A stretch of 64,000 nt of DNA from Nephrocerus scutellatus (Eukaryota; Arthropoda; Insecta; Diptera; Pipunculidae): positions 13,557,969 through 13,621,968 of the forward strand of contig OX352762.1 in assembly GCA_947095585.1 (NCBI GenBank), in the 5' to 3' direction. Made by a program: the position numbers and the translations under genes. The notes beneath the pieces were generated by a model. The model saw only the letters and a list, made by a program, of their open reading frames with translations, did not search any database and had not been told where the DNA came from. Below, piece after piece: positions 1 through 11,214 of the stretch. Positions within the stretch are counted from its first letter, which is position 1; every line of letters starts with the position of its first letter.

Positions 1-149
1 CAGTTAAACAAAAAAACTCGATTTTTTCAAATTTGACAAATATGGTGCTATCCATACTAATATAATATTTGTATTTTCCTTCCATTCCAGAGATACTCCC
101 TTTTTTTCTTAAGGTACCACAATCGAAAAATTGTTTATATAAAGTAGTA

Positions 150-427
150 ATATTCGGCGCGACAGACCATTGCGGTTCAAGACCTGACTTCTCGCAACCA
201 TTTGTGTTGAGCATGTATATTTTTTGCACACAAATGGAGGGGACCTTCAATTTAATGCCGTATCTGAACGGCGAATTGAGAAGCATTCCGTGACAAGTTA
301 TTACTTTCGGAACGTTTGTCACCCATTCGCGTGAGGTGGGACACCGTGAAAATGCTTTTGGTGTTACTGGGGCTCGAACCACGAACCTCCTGCTCAGAAG
401 TCCTTGCTCTTATCCACTGAGCCACGG
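150..427 (-). repeat. tRNA-derived SINE, copy 1
   Basis: A short interspersed element read on the minus strand. The tRNA-like head lies at about 340-427 and contains an A-box-like TGGCTCAGTGG and a B-box-like stretch (GGCTCGAACC region at about 371, one change from the GGTTCGAATCC of other copies). The body follows toward lower coordinates and ends in an AT-rich tail near 150. It is strongly similar along its whole length to the copies at 43610-43912 and 55348-55642. Short AGTA/TAGTATA-like sequence flanks both sides, but a clean target-site duplication is not obvious. Any open frame here is a by-product of the repeat, not a gene. Confidence 0.85.
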
Positions 428-435
428 TAGTATAA

Positions 436-711
436 AAAAAATTAAATCGATTAACTTTATACAATATCATCAATATTAGAATAATCTTCTTCTTGATTTG
501 ATCACTTCTAAATTTGTACAGAAAGGCAAAAATAATCGGGTAAATTTTGAAGATATGTATATGAGAGCTCCTCGACCCTGAAAACCGATCACTTCCGAAT
601 ATTAATACAAATTTGTCGACAAATCTCAAGCCACAAACACAGCTGGACACAAAAGTTATATACAGGGTGTATCCGTTAAGGTGGCAAATACTTAAAGGGG
701 TAATTCCTTGG
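436..711. other. No recognisable feature
   Basis: AT-rich sequence between the SINE and the piggyBac terminus. I see no coding similarity and no repeat structure. Confidence 0.5.
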
Positions 712-735
712 TTAACCCTAGAACACTAATCCTCG
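712..735 (+). repeat. piggyBac-like 5' terminal repeat with TTAA target
   Basis: TTAA at 712-715 is followed directly by CCCTAGAACACTAATC. Known piggyBac ends begin CCCTAGAAAGATA after TTAA, so the first eight bases agree. The position, 400 bases upstream of a piggyBac-type start codon, supports the call. I could not find the partner end. Confidence 0.6.
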
Positions 736-1147
736 CCTGTGAGGCCGCTCACAAACGGTTATTTGAATTCTGCTGATCCCACGTATTTGCTGATTCTGAC
801 GATGAGTTGGCTAATATAGCTGTGAATGATCCAGATGATGTTAATACGCCATCAACTTCAACTTTTAATAGACCTCAGTGCGTTCTTAGGATACAATTTC
901 ATCGAATGCAGAATGTTAACCCGATTCATCCTGGCAACAAACAACATGCATGCGAGTTCGCCTCCATGATTCGGAACCGAATACATATAGGTGTACATTT
1001 CCAATTTTTTTTATTTTTGTAATACATCTAGTAATCATATTTAACAGTTAATTTTACAAATTTCATTTTACTTTCATAGAGGGAAGATTGTAAAAATAGT
1101 AGGAAATTTTTTTTTTAAAAAAACCTCATAATGGCGTACCGAAGAAA

Positions 1148-1416
1148 GTAAGTATAACAATATAATTTTTTATGTACGTTAATTCAAAGTAGTGTGTTGT
1201 AATTGTCTGAGTAAATTGATTGTATAAAATAATAAAATACGTGATTTTGTGGAAAAGTTAATTTTTATTGTGTTTTTTTTTTTAAATTTCCGCGGCGTGT
1301 CCATATTGCTACACCAGGAACGATAGGATACAGGATTTATAAATCTGTTTTATTGTGTAAAATATTATATTTTTTTGTAGAATTTGTAGTTGTTAATACT
1401 TAATACGTTCTCTTAG
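1148..1416 (+). other. Intron in piggyBac-type transposase copy 1
   Basis: The donor is AAA|GTAAGTATA at 1148 and the acceptor CTCTTAG|A at 1416. Joining 1131-1147 to 1417 keeps one open frame and places the start MAYRRK directly before a recognisable acidic piggyBac N-terminus. The interior is AT-rich and stop-rich. Confidence 0.6.
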
Positions 1417-1499
1417 AAAACTGACGCTTCAAGAAGCTCTTGATTACTTGGATGAGCTTAGTTCCGACGATGAAAATGATCTTTCATGCAACCTTCACG

Positions 1500-2005
1500 C
1501 CTCGTATGTTCAACGAACATATACCCTGAATGCTTTCTCGAGCTGCCCGGCATATCTTTTGTGGAAGGAGTCCTCGAGTGCCTGACAGCTCCCTACAACA
1601 TCGACCAGTCTTCGCGCCGATGTGACCAGCAGCCCCAGGTGTACAAGTTGGCGAAGACCTAGGTAAACACCCTCTCGACCCCTGAGGTTTTGTCATAGAG
1701 TTTCCAAGGTTCGATAAGGTCCACCTCTGGATGACCGGTGGAATTAATCCCCGAGCAACCTGGCAGACCGTCGTATCGACACCCGGAACTAGAAAAAATA
1801 AATTAAATAATTAATAATACCATTGCATCGACAGTTTTTCGCGTCGATGCAACTGACAGCCACCGGTGTAAGAGTCGGTAGAGACGCCCAAGAGGGTCCC
1901 CCTTCCACGACCCCGAAGGCTTTGCCCTTTTCTGTTCCAAACATGAACGGAAGAGAATAGGTGTCACTCGACCTTGTGTTGTATCCGAATATAACCAATA
2001 TACGT
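1500..2005. other. Foreign insert inside piggyBac copy 1, with two related segments
   Basis: This stretch is more GC-rich than its flanks and shows no piggyBac similarity. Two segments, about 1606-1700 and 1832-1925, resemble each other (both contain CGAC-AGT-TTCGCG-CGATG, CCGGTGTA/AGGTGTA and a CTC/CCC-rich block), suggesting a diverged direct repeat, perhaps from the 5' region of a retrotransposon. No family is recognised. Confidence 0.35.
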
Positions 2006-2190
2006 ACCTATGTGTGGGCTCGATCGATTTGACCAAAACGTTGCAGCTTACCGTATCGCTTATCAGGGCAGAAAGTGGTGGAGCTGCATCTTTACATGGA
2101 TTATCGATGCTTGCGTGCAAAATGCATGGCAACTTCATCGGCGTATCACACCGGATATGCTACAAAAGCAATTCAAACGCGAAATTGCAA

Positions 2191-2212
2191 TTTATTTATT
2201 TATTTATTTATT
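2191..2212 (+). repeat. TTTA microsatellite
   Basis: About five TTTA units followed by a T run. It lies in the C-terminal coding part of piggyBac copy 1 and coincides with the frameshift there. Confidence 0.85.
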
Positions 2213-2727
2213 TTTTGTTGCAAGCATTTCGGAGATCCGCCAAAGTCGCATAGTAGCGTTTTAAGTCTAAAGCGCCGATCGGAGTCTACCACATTAGCTA
2301 CTACTCTTCGCTATGACCAGACAAATTTTCTTGTTATACCTCTAGATAAGAAGAGAAGCTGTGCGGGCGACCTATGTAATTCAATTGTTCGAACTGCTTG
2401 CGCTAAGTGCGACAGAGTTCTTTGCTTGCGTTGTTTTAAGCCTTACCACACTAATGAATAAATTGGTAATTACCTTTCAATACTATCTGAATAAAATTAA
2501 AACTGAATTACTACATAATCTTGCTGTTTTATTGAATTGAACCCATGAACAAGCCGATTTACTATGTTGCACTGTCATGTAGCCTTTCAATCCTGGCGTT
2601 GCCAAGTGGCAACAGGACCCCCTGACGACACTGCGACCTTTGAAAATAATCTGATGATGCAATTTTTCTCGTTTTGATCGTTGAGCATCTAAAATATTTT
2701 GAAAAATTCGAAAAATAAACATTCAGG

Positions 2728-3850
2728 ATGATTCGGGGTAACATCTCATCATTTCGCCATCGACACACATTACTCGAGTTAAGAACAACTATATTTGGTC
2801 ATCGCAACCAAGTTTCATCTCGGCAAAGTTCAAGCAGAACGGCTGCAAGGAATATTATTCACGTAACGCCAGGACCAAAACAGTGCGGCAAGAATGCTAT
2901 AAAACCATTTGAGTGTTTTGTAAAAATTTTTACGCCAGATATGATCAGCGAAATACTCCTTCATACTAATGAAGATATTGAGGTCAAATTAGGAAAATAT
3001 AAAGAACATACCTCCACTGTGTTCACTTCTAGAAAAGAAGAACTTTGCCTATTAATCGGTGCATTGAAAAATAATCTTCTAGCAAGGAACTTTTTGGCTC
3101 TTCACATTGCGGATCTAAGTATATTGCTACAATGAGTCATGAACGCTTTGATTTTCTCATACGATGTCTTCGTTTTGATGATCGTGGCAGCCGAGAGGAC
3201 AGAAGAAAGGAGGACAGATTTATTCCAATCCGAAGTTTATGGGAAACATTTATCCAACAATGTCGTGATCTATACAATCCAGGTTTCTATGTCACGATAG
3301 ACGAAAACGATGTCCTCTCAGAATGTATATACCGAACAAACCTGCTAGATTTGGAATAAAAATCGTCCTAGCATGTGATGTTAACACTAAATATATATTT
3401 GATTCTTGCCCATGTTTAGGAAAAAAACAAGGACACGTCTGCTACTGGCAATCCTCTCGGCAAGCTGCTTACAAAAACAATACATGGGGGCAACCGGAAT
3501 CTTACAACAGATAATTGGTATACATCAGTGCCTTTAGCTGAACAGTTACTTGCTAAACCATTCATGTTAACCCTTCTTGGGACAATCAGGAGTAACAAAA
3601 AAGAAATCCCTGAAGAGTTCAAACACACTACATCACGTTTGGTTGGAACGTCAATGTTTGGCATTCATGATAAGCTTACCCTTGTCAGCTTCAAACCTAA
3701 AGCTAAATAAACCGTTCTTCTTCTTTCGACCATGCAGGATGAACCAGCTATTGATCCAGTATCAAAAAAACCATATATAATAGAGTCGTACAATTCAACA
3801 AAAGGTGCTGTCGACACATATGACCAAAAGTGTGGTTTTTGAGAGCACAT
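2728..3850 (+). mobile_element. piggyBac-type transposase copy 2, frameshifted
   Basis: Four frames in order spell a piggyBac-type transposase. The first (2728-3135) has PFECFVKIFTPDMISEIL, a helical domain found before the catalytic core. The next (3132-3359) has MSHERFDFLIRCLRFDD and VTIDEND with the first catalytic Asp at 3300-3302. The third (3323-3514) has MYIPNKPARFGIKIVLACD. The fourth (about 3490-3850) has DNWYTSVPLAEQLL with the second Asp at 3510-3512, LVGTSMFGIHDKLTLVSF, and YNSTKGAVDTYDQK with the third Asp at 3813-3815. All three acidic residues are therefore still visible, but at least three frameshifts and in-frame stops (for example near 3708 and 3840) break the gene. The C-terminal cysteine-rich tail is absent. 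The order C-terminus of copy 1 then N-terminus of copy 2 indicates two insertions or a rearrangement. Confidence 0.85.
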
Positions 3851-4227
3851 AGAATTTTAAAGACATTACCGATATTAACGTCGTCAAAGTCAAAAAAAAA
3901 TTTGTTTTTTTTTATTTTATTTTTAAACGCGACTATTTCGAAAAATGCTCCAGGATAATTTTTTTTTAACAATGCAGTATTAAAGCCTATTCAATTCCTA
4001 TGCAGTTCCGTCTCACAATATTAATGCATACGGTCAACAGCAGCCGGGTGAAAATTAAAAGTTTGTAAAATGAACGAAAACGTATCTTTGACCATACTTG
4101 ACTTAACACCCTATAACTCTTGAACGCTTCCAGCGATAAGGTTACCATTTATCTTTTTTGAAAGAAAATTAAATTTTTAAATTCAGGCAATGTACATTTT
4201 TTAAATAATTTAAGCCATGCCGATATG
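3851..4227. other. No recognisable feature
   Basis: AT-rich DNA with homopolymer runs; no coding similarity or repeat found. Confidence 0.5.
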
Positions 4228-4396
4228 GAGAGTTGTTGCTTGACAGAATAGAAAACCGTGCGATAAGACTTATAGGTGACAAAAATATTGTGAGAACATT
4301 TGAATCGCTTGAACATCTCATCATTGCCTTCTGTTTGTCACTCACTGTCTTACAGTGTTTCAGCTAACGTTGCTCAAGAGAAATAGCCAGTTGGGG
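4228..4396 (+). mobile_element. Family C LINE fragment (CR1-like RT C-terminus)
   Basis: Plus-strand translation gives LLDRIENRAIRLIGDKNI, ESLEH, then CLSL and CSREIASW, in the same order as the region after the reverse transcriptase in the longer copy at 7690-9860. It is out of frame in places and about 170 bases long. It abuts directly a family B fragment at 4397. Confidence 0.7.
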
Positions 4397-5770
4397 AAAA
4401 CATGTCCTTGGTTCTATAAATGACAACGGGGAAAGGTTTGCTAATCTATGTTCTGATCGCTACCTAATCATTGGAGGCACATCTGGGAATCTGGAACCAT
4501 TCCATCGTCGTTTAAAGAAGGCTTAACAGTCAAATTCCTTAAGAATGGTGATTTGAGCATTTGCGAAAACTGGACAGGAGATACCCTGCTAAACACCATA
4601 AACAAAGTGATCTCCTCTATAATAGCTAGGCGCTTACGGAATGCGTTAGAGCCAATTTTGAGAAATGAAGAAGCAGGATTTCACCCAAACCATTCTTGTA
4701 CTGATCAAATTAACACCCTGCGTATAATCATTAAAGGATTGTTCTCCTCTGTATATGGTTTTTGTAGATTTTAAACGTGCTTTTGATAGCGTGGACCGAA
4801 ACATGATGTGGCAGATTTTGTCTAGCTATGGTGTTCCAGAAATCTGATAAACATCATCAAGGAGCCATACCGCGACTCAGAAGCATTCATAAAGGTCATA
4901 TTTGCTCACCTACATCTAATCGGGAGTCAAGCAGGATTGCACCATCTCACCATTGCTCTCCCAATTGTCATCGACTGGGTGATGAAAATAGTAACCCGTA
5001 CTCCATCGGGTTTGCCATGGAATGTTTTGCACTGTCTAGAAGACCTGGACTATGCCGATGATATCTGTCTCCTATCACAATCGCTAGGTGACATGGAGTG
5101 TAAATTAAACTCACTAGAATTCCACGCCAACAAAGTGGGTTTAAAAGTTAACGTCTCAAAAATAATACTACTTCGCGTTAACGCTAGTGGAACATGTGAT
5201 CTCTCGATTGACGGACATCAGATATAGGAAGTCGATAAGTTTTGTTATCTGGACAGTTGGATGTCAAAAAATTGCGGTGCTGACTCGGATGGATGTAAAC
5301 AAGGCGAGACACTCCTATAGTATTCTAAATATTATCTGGAACTCCTCGCAAATCTCCCGGAATCTAAAGCTAACGATCTTCAGATCTAACGTTCTCTCAG
5401 TACTCTTGTATGGCTGCGAAACGTGGAAAGTCACAGAGTCAATTGCGACCCAAGTCTTCGTCAACAAGTGCTTAAGGAGGATCCTAAGAATAAGTTTGGC
5501 CCGACATTATCACCAATCAAGACTTGCGGAGAGTAACACAGCAGGAAGCAATCGCGCTCACCATCAGACGACGAAAATGGAGCTGGATTGGCCACACTGT
5601 GAGAAAGCCAGCAGACGACATTACAAAAGTAGCGCTCGACTGGAATCCACAAGGAAGCCGTCGGAAGCAAAGAAACAAACCTGCGATGACATTAAAAAAA
5701 GTCCAATGTATCCTAAACTTTATTCTCCGTGAGTCGTTATATTGTTTGTTCTGCAGAAACGTCAAATGCA
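4397..5770 (+). mobile_element. Family B LINE copy 1 (RTE-like), degenerate
   Basis: Starts in the endonuclease domain (GKHVLGSINDNGERFANLC, about 4397-4480), skips most of the domain, and continues with the reverse transcriptase. Visible parts are NTINKVISSIIARRLRNAL (4588-4650), the Asp-containing DFKRAFDSVD region near 4770-4800, LDYADDICLLSQS with an intact YADD box at 5051-5062, and the post-RT region LLYGCETWKVTES (about 5407-5445), NKCLRRILRI and RRRKWSWIGHTVRKP (about 5560-5610). Several frame changes and stops occur, so it cannot encode a protein. The post-RT sequence is typical of RTE-clade elements; the clade name is from memory of the family pattern. Confidence 0.8.
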
Positions 5771-7475
5771 TATAACGCACAGGGGGAATGCCATACAAAT
5801 AGACTGTTCCAAGAATAGAATATAAATGCACCCTTATTTTTTTTGAAGAAATTAAATATCAATGAAAATCACCGCAGCCATTAATCGCACATTAACTAAC
5901 CTGAACAAACAGTTGCAGAGGAATAGTAATTTATTTTTTTTTTCCATTAAAGAAACGAATAAACTACGCCATGACAGCAAACCACCACCAGCGCAACTTT
6001 GTGATTAATGATGGCGAGGACGATTATTGTTACTAAGAATGTTGGTCTTACGAAGATTTTATTATTAGTATGTTCTCTGCATCGATTGCTCGCATGATAT
6101 ATTTGAACTTTGATTGATTGTGCAACTAGCAACTTTCTTAAGCTATACGAATTGCTTGAGTAAGTTAAAACTCCTACGCGTATTGTTTTTCGTTTATTCT
6201 TGGACATAGCTTAGGACTATTGTTTATCTGTTTTGTTTTTCATTTCCTAAGAGGTCTGATATGGTTTACTGACCTTCTTACCTAGGTGACGCCACAATTC
6301 GGGCCTTAATTAAAATGCCCCCACCAATTAGCATTTCTTCAAAATTAACCCGAGTAGAGAATTTACATGAAAAATTTTAATTATTATAAGTTGGCTTTTT
6401 ATTTTATTGATTTATTTATTTTTTTAAGCTTTCGAGGGATAAAAAGAACACTTTCAAAGTGAAAGCAAAAAATAACTTAATAAAAATTACTACACTTTGT
6501 ATCGGTAGATTATAGTTTTGATGTACTCTAATGGATGCACCGAGAACTCTTTCTTACACACAACGGTAGTTTTGTGGCCATACAGGGTAAAACAGCAGAC
6601 AACGATACATATTGCAGCAGAATGACTTGCCTTATCGGCAATAAATTATAAATTATATTAGCATTAGATTAATCACAGAGGGATAATGCGACCGTCCGGC
6701 TGGCGCGACATCCTGTAGAGACATTAGCGTTCACAAAGTATTCACTTTTTCTCTCCTCTCTTAATGATGTCCCGTAGGAGATCATGAACTTAATTCAGTT
6801 TTTCTCCTTTCAGTGTACAGAGCGTTCTGAAGTCCTTTGGCTTGGTCGCAGCAACACCAGTTTCGCATTAAATGCGAAAAAAGTAAATTTACCATATCGC
6901 AAAGCGGCAACTGTGAAGCATGCAAGCATATCAGCAATTGCTCAAGGGATACGGAATACATATAAGAAAGACGAACGAAAAAAAAAATCGTATTATCCGT
7001 TCTGTTGTATCTAAACTCTCTCTCCGACACTGAACGAGTGTCCCTTTTTGCAACGTGGATTCGAGATTAAATAAACGGCAAAATTGTTGCGCGCGGTGTA
7101 CCATAAATGGAATTTTAAATGTATGAGTATTATATAATATCGGTTTGAATGGGACTTGTGTGGAAATATACCCTAATGTTTAATTCCTCGCGGCATCATC
7201 AAATTCTCGTTAGCCAAATCGAAACAAATGATACGTAACGCATCGCCGTGACGTTCTACCCGGCGTGCGGAGTCCGTATCGAAATGTTATTGTATCCGAC
7301 TTTTTGTACGATTAAATAAAAATAAAAAAAGAATTACGGAGACGCATTAAATTCCTTTTTAAGAATGCATACCCCATATATATTACCTACTATCATTTCT
7401 TTTACTTTAAACGAAACAAATGGCAAATAAATGAAATTAAGTGCCTGTGGGATCAATGATAGTGACAGCAGTTAA
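5771..7475. other. No recognisable feature; possible unique intergenic DNA
   Basis: About 1.7 kb of AT-rich sequence. I find no transposon protein similarity or long repeat. The part near 7180-7290 is more GC-rich than the surroundings but has no coding signature. Confidence 0.45.
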
Positions 7476-7645
7476 CGAATAAATATTGACTCTTTTAACC
7501 CTCAAGCCCATCTTCGGACGTACTGTTAAGTTTAGAGACTCTTTCTTTAGTCGTACAATACGAATGTAGAATGCTCTGTATTCCCGCATCAATTTGATCC
7601 ACAAGCATTCAAAATGCATGCACAGCAACATCTCCTCTTTCTTTC
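7476..7645 (+). mobile_element. Family C LINE 3' fragment in inverted orientation
   Basis: Plus-strand sequence (translation LKPIFGRTVKFRDSFFSRT-like, then INLIHKHSKCMH) is the same 3' coding end that is found on the minus strand at about 7745-7925. The two copies therefore form a diverged inverted repeat with arms near 150 bases and a spacer near 100 bases. This arm lacks the 3' untranslated sequence seen at 7690-7745. Confidence 0.7.
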
Positions 7646-7689
7646 GTTTTTTGTTTTTTTTGTTTTATAATTCAGCGCGCGCTTCAAGG

Positions 7690-9860
7690 GGTTCGCACCC
7701 TTATAATGCTCGGCTATATGCTTGGCACAGCGTGGGCGTTAAGGAAGAGGAGGAGAAAAGAGGAGATGTCTATGAGCTTGTGTTTTGAATGCCTGTGGAT
7801 CATAGTGATGTGGGAAGACAGAGCTTGGCAGAGCATTCCACATACGTGTTGTACGGCTGAAGAACGAATCCCTGAATTTAACTGTACGTCCGAAGATGGG
7901 CTTGAGGGTAAACTGATGAGCATTTAGAGCGCGAGCACGAGTATTGCGGTTGAATTCAAGGAGAGGTGGCATGCAGCTGGCTATTTCTCTTGAGCACCGC
8001 TGGTAGAAGAAGCGATAAGACAGTGACAAGCAAGAAACGTTCCTGCGGTGTTCAAGCGAATCTATTGATTTCGCTATATTTTCGTCACCGATGAGTTTTA
8101 TCGCGCGGTTTTGTATTCTATCTAGCTGATGCAAAGAAGTCTTAGGCGCACCAGACCAGATATGGCAATTGTACTCAAGTTTTTGGCGAATAAAAGCCTT
8201 GTATATGGTAGCCAGATCAGAGGGAGATAAATATTTCTTGCACCGGGCTAGAAAATCTAAACATTTCGCAGCATTTTTAGCGATGGTAAATATGTGGTCG
8301 TTACAACGAAGCTTGTCGTTAACGCACATACCGAGAATTGCGAGATTTTCAGTTTCCTCGATGCAAGTGGCATTCATGGATAATGGCATAGGTTAAGGAA
8401 TCGCTTTGACGACAGGAGACTACATTGGGTTTTTGGAAGCGTTAAATTCTACTCGATTGATTTCTCCCCATTGTATTATGCTGTCAAGGTCAGAATTCAA
8501 CGAGCTTAACATACAAAGTTGTTTGTGTTCCACATCAGAAGTGGAGGGACGTTCCACAAACTTATATGAGAAGCTGAGAGTGCTGTCGTCAGCGAAAGAG
8601 TGAATTGGATTAGAAGTCACAGATAAGAGATCATTAATAAAAATGAGAAAGAGTGTCGGGGACAGAACAGAGCCCTGGGGAACGCCAGCATTTATGTGGT
8701 GTATTTCAGACTTGAAACCGTCCAAAACAACTTGAATTGAGCGGTCCAAAAGATAGCTTCTAATCCAATGAAGCAGTTTATCATCAACACCATAAGCACG
8801 CATTTTACACAAAAGAGCTTGATGCCAAACTCTGTCAAATGCCTTTGAAATATCGAGTGCAACAGCTTTGCTTTCTCCAAAATGATGCAAAGATCGGTTC
8901 CACTGTTCGGTGAGATATACCATCAAATCACCAGTAGAACGTTGCCCACGAAATCCATACTGCCGGTCACTAAGGATTTCGTTGGTTTCAAGATATTTCT
9001 TAAGCTGATAATTGATCAGCGTTTCCATGACCTTGGAAAGAATGGATGTAAGTGCTATGGGTCGGTACGAAGAAGGAGATGACGGCTCGCCTTTTTTGGG
9101 TATGGGCTGGACAAATGCTGTTTTCTAACTTCTCGGGAAGAGTCCAGAAGAATATGATAGATGGAAAAGCTTACGCAATGGTAATGCCAGCTTGGAAGAA
9201 CACCTCTTCAGAACTTATGGAGTAATACCATCTGGCCCAGCGGATTTGTGTGTGTTGAGTTCATTTAAAAGCCTAGCAACAGCACGAGTACGAATAAAGA
9301 TCTGTCCCATAGAGTGTTCAATACTCTGAGGTGCAGGAGGCGACAATGCACAATCTGGAAGGGTAGAGCTAGCTGCGAAATGCGCAGCAAACAGATTGGC
9401 TTTGTCTGGAATGTCATAATAAATGAGCTTTGGGATTGACGACGAGGCTGTATTTTTGATTCTTTTCACGAAGGACCAAAAATTTTTACTACCTTTGGGA
9501 CATTGTAGTATTTTTTGCCTTAATTTTCGGTCGTAGGCGAATTTGACTCGCCGAAGATGGGCATTGCAATCATTTCTTGCTCCTTTAAATTTTTTTCGGT
9601 TTTCCTCGGTAGGGTTTGCTTTGTAAAAGCGAAAGCACACCTCTTTAATCCTAGAAGCCTCTTTACAGCTCAAGTCATACCATCCATCTTCCTTTGATTT
9701 GATAGATTTATTCCTGAAAGGAATAAACTTTCTCATACCAATAAGAATGATGTTTGTGATTGCATCAGCGGCGGCATCCACGTTGCTATCACGAAAAAAT
9801 AGCGACCAGTTAGTTCTCCCAAAGATGTTGTTAAGGCCATCCCAACCTTAGTGCCCACGC
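7690..9860 (-). mobile_element. Family C LINE copy 1 (CR1/Jockey-superfamily-like), 5'-truncated
   Basis: Reading from high to low coordinates: an endonuclease-RT linker (9781-9215; DGWYDLSCKEASRIKE, KGSKNFWSFVKRIKN, HKSAGPDGITP), then the reverse transcriptase (9028-8420) with [51 protein letters not shown] and FADDSTLSF, then the C-terminal region (8389-7739) with FLARCKKYLSP, YNCHIWSGAPKTSLHQLDRI and RTVKFRDSFFSRTTRMWNA. The 3' untranslated part ends near 7690 with a GGTTCGCACCC-like block shared with the copy at 23415. Frame breaks lie near 9100-9210 and 8400. The RT active site reads FADD. It is the best-preserved family C copy in the window, yet not intact, and the endonuclease is missing. 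Confidence 0.85.
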
Positions 9861-9889
9861 TGTGCATAGCAACTTAAGAGTTTTAACCC

Positions 9890-11160
9890 CTTAACCCCCG
9901 AGCGTGTGCCGATAGAAAAAAAAACCTTTGAGTACCGAATTATTTTCCATAAATAAAAGAAAGGTTGAATCTGATATACTGCATCGTTGATCCTCTTGTA
10001 AGGATCTTCCTAACTTTGCTTCTGTAGTTTCCCTTGTCTTTTGTCTTGGAATTGAAATTCTACATAGTTCGCACGCAGGTGTTTCCGTGGTTTCCCCACC
10101 ATTCATTGCTATTCACGACGTTGTTCTTAACTGTTCTATGGACATTGATCACCATTGGTCTTTGATCGGAATCCTTTGCATCTTTCCCAAATATTGGCCT
10201 CTAGCTGTTTAGTGCAGTTCTCTTCTTGTAGCAGACCTTAAGCACCAGTTTTCAACATATCAGCGACAATTGACCCAAAAGAATATACTTCTAAATTTAT
10301 TCAGTGTCCTCTTAATTCCCAAATATTTTCCTGGTGTTCCATTGTGTGTTTTGTGAAGAAACTTGTTCACCAAATTCGTTGGTAACACTACCTTTGAATC
10401 TGTACACGCAGATGCCTTATCAGTAGTCCATTTTTTGAATCTCAATGACTTCCATTGAGCCCAGTAGCCTTTTACTGTAGAACTTTCTGTTGCAATTTCG
10501 TGCCCCTGCGGTCTTTCTCCTTGCCATCTTTCTCAATCCATCGAAGTACTGTAACAATTGAATCATCCTGCTCTTGTTCTTCCCTTAGCTGCTCTCTTGT
10601 CAAATCATCTTTCATCTGCTGGACCGTAATTCGTTAAACAACTGAACATTTTGGATTTCCGATCTTCTACATTGTTTGTACTCGAGGACACAACACTTCC
10701 TCAATAATCCAGCATTGTGATTGCCGGTCATGCTGAGCGGAACTTCTATATTACGCCATCTTAGCACTTGCTTCCTGTAATCAAGTGACATGTGGTACGT
10801 GATCCCAATATGCATTCATCTTCCACTCGGGCAACAATAAACCGATGTCGGAACCCTAATCCTCCAAGCTCGACTATTAGAAAACGTTCACCCTGTACTG
10901 CTGCAGCCTCTCCTGTAGCTGTACTCAACTTGTAGTGATGCACTCTTTCTACTTGCTCTCCAGGCACCATTTTAGGACTCACAATAGATCTGGAAGCTTC
11001 TGTGTCAAGAATTAAATCACAAGGTCTTCTTTTTAATACGTCATTAACAACCAGACTGTTACAATCCCTTCCAAGATCTGTACTGCGTATTGTGAAACTG
11101 AGATATTCCCTTGTCTTCTTCAAGCTTTTCCCTGCAAAGCTGGTACAATACAACTGATCC
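9890..11160 (-). mobile_element. Ty3/Gypsy LTR-retrotransposon pol fragment, internally deleted
   Basis: On the minus strand, 11153-10761 holds a retropepsin-like domain with LILDTEASRSIVSP, where the active-site DTGAS is changed to DTEAS. Next come a duplicated-looking stretch ending near 10612, a linker LTREQLREEQEQDDSIV (about 10620-10570), and at 10445-10260 the zinc-binding head of an integrase, HKTHNGTPGKYLGIKRTLNK followed by FFWVNCR. Only a few hundred bases separate protease and integrase head, so nearly all of the reverse transcriptase and RNase H is deleted. The remainder to 9890 is degenerate integrase-like sequence. No LTR was recognised. Family-level placement rests on these motifs. 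Confidence 0.7.
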
Positions 11161-11214
11161 CACCTTATTCAAATGTTGTGCATCTATATGCCGTAATCTG
11201 TTCAGATTATTGAC

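Larger units (their letters stand above)
712..2461 (+). mobile_element. piggyBac-type transposon copy 1, broken, with an intron in the transposase
   Basis: A TTAA target followed by CCCTAGAACACTAATC at 712-731 matches the start of piggyBac terminal repeats. The transposase begins at ATG 1131 (MAYRRK), is interrupted by a GT-AG intron at 1148-1416, and continues in frame with KLTLQEALDYLDELSSDDEN (about 1418-1480), an acidic N-terminus typical of the family. From about 1500 to 2005 the coding sequence is replaced by unrelated DNA. The C-terminal half resumes at about 2016 with FDQNVAAYRIAYQGRKWW and FTWIIDACVQNAWQLHRR, which match the piggyBac region after the third catalytic Asp. A frameshift at a TTTA microsatellite (2191-2212) leads to the cysteine-rich tail (CNSIVRTACAKCDRVLCLRC) ending at stop 2459-2461. 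The catalytic core is missing, so the copy is inactive. No matching 3' terminal repeat was found. Confidence 0.75.

Noticed and set aside
252..650. Minus-strand open frame of 132 codons
   Set aside because: Its conserved-looking half (WIRARTSEQEVRGSSPSN) is translation of the SINE's tRNA-like head. It is not a gene.
807..1022. Acidic piece DELANIAVNDPDDVNTPSTS as a separate gene
   Set aside because: It is short and lies between the piggyBac end and the transposase start. It may be piggyBac-related sequence, but I could not align it to a defined part of the protein.
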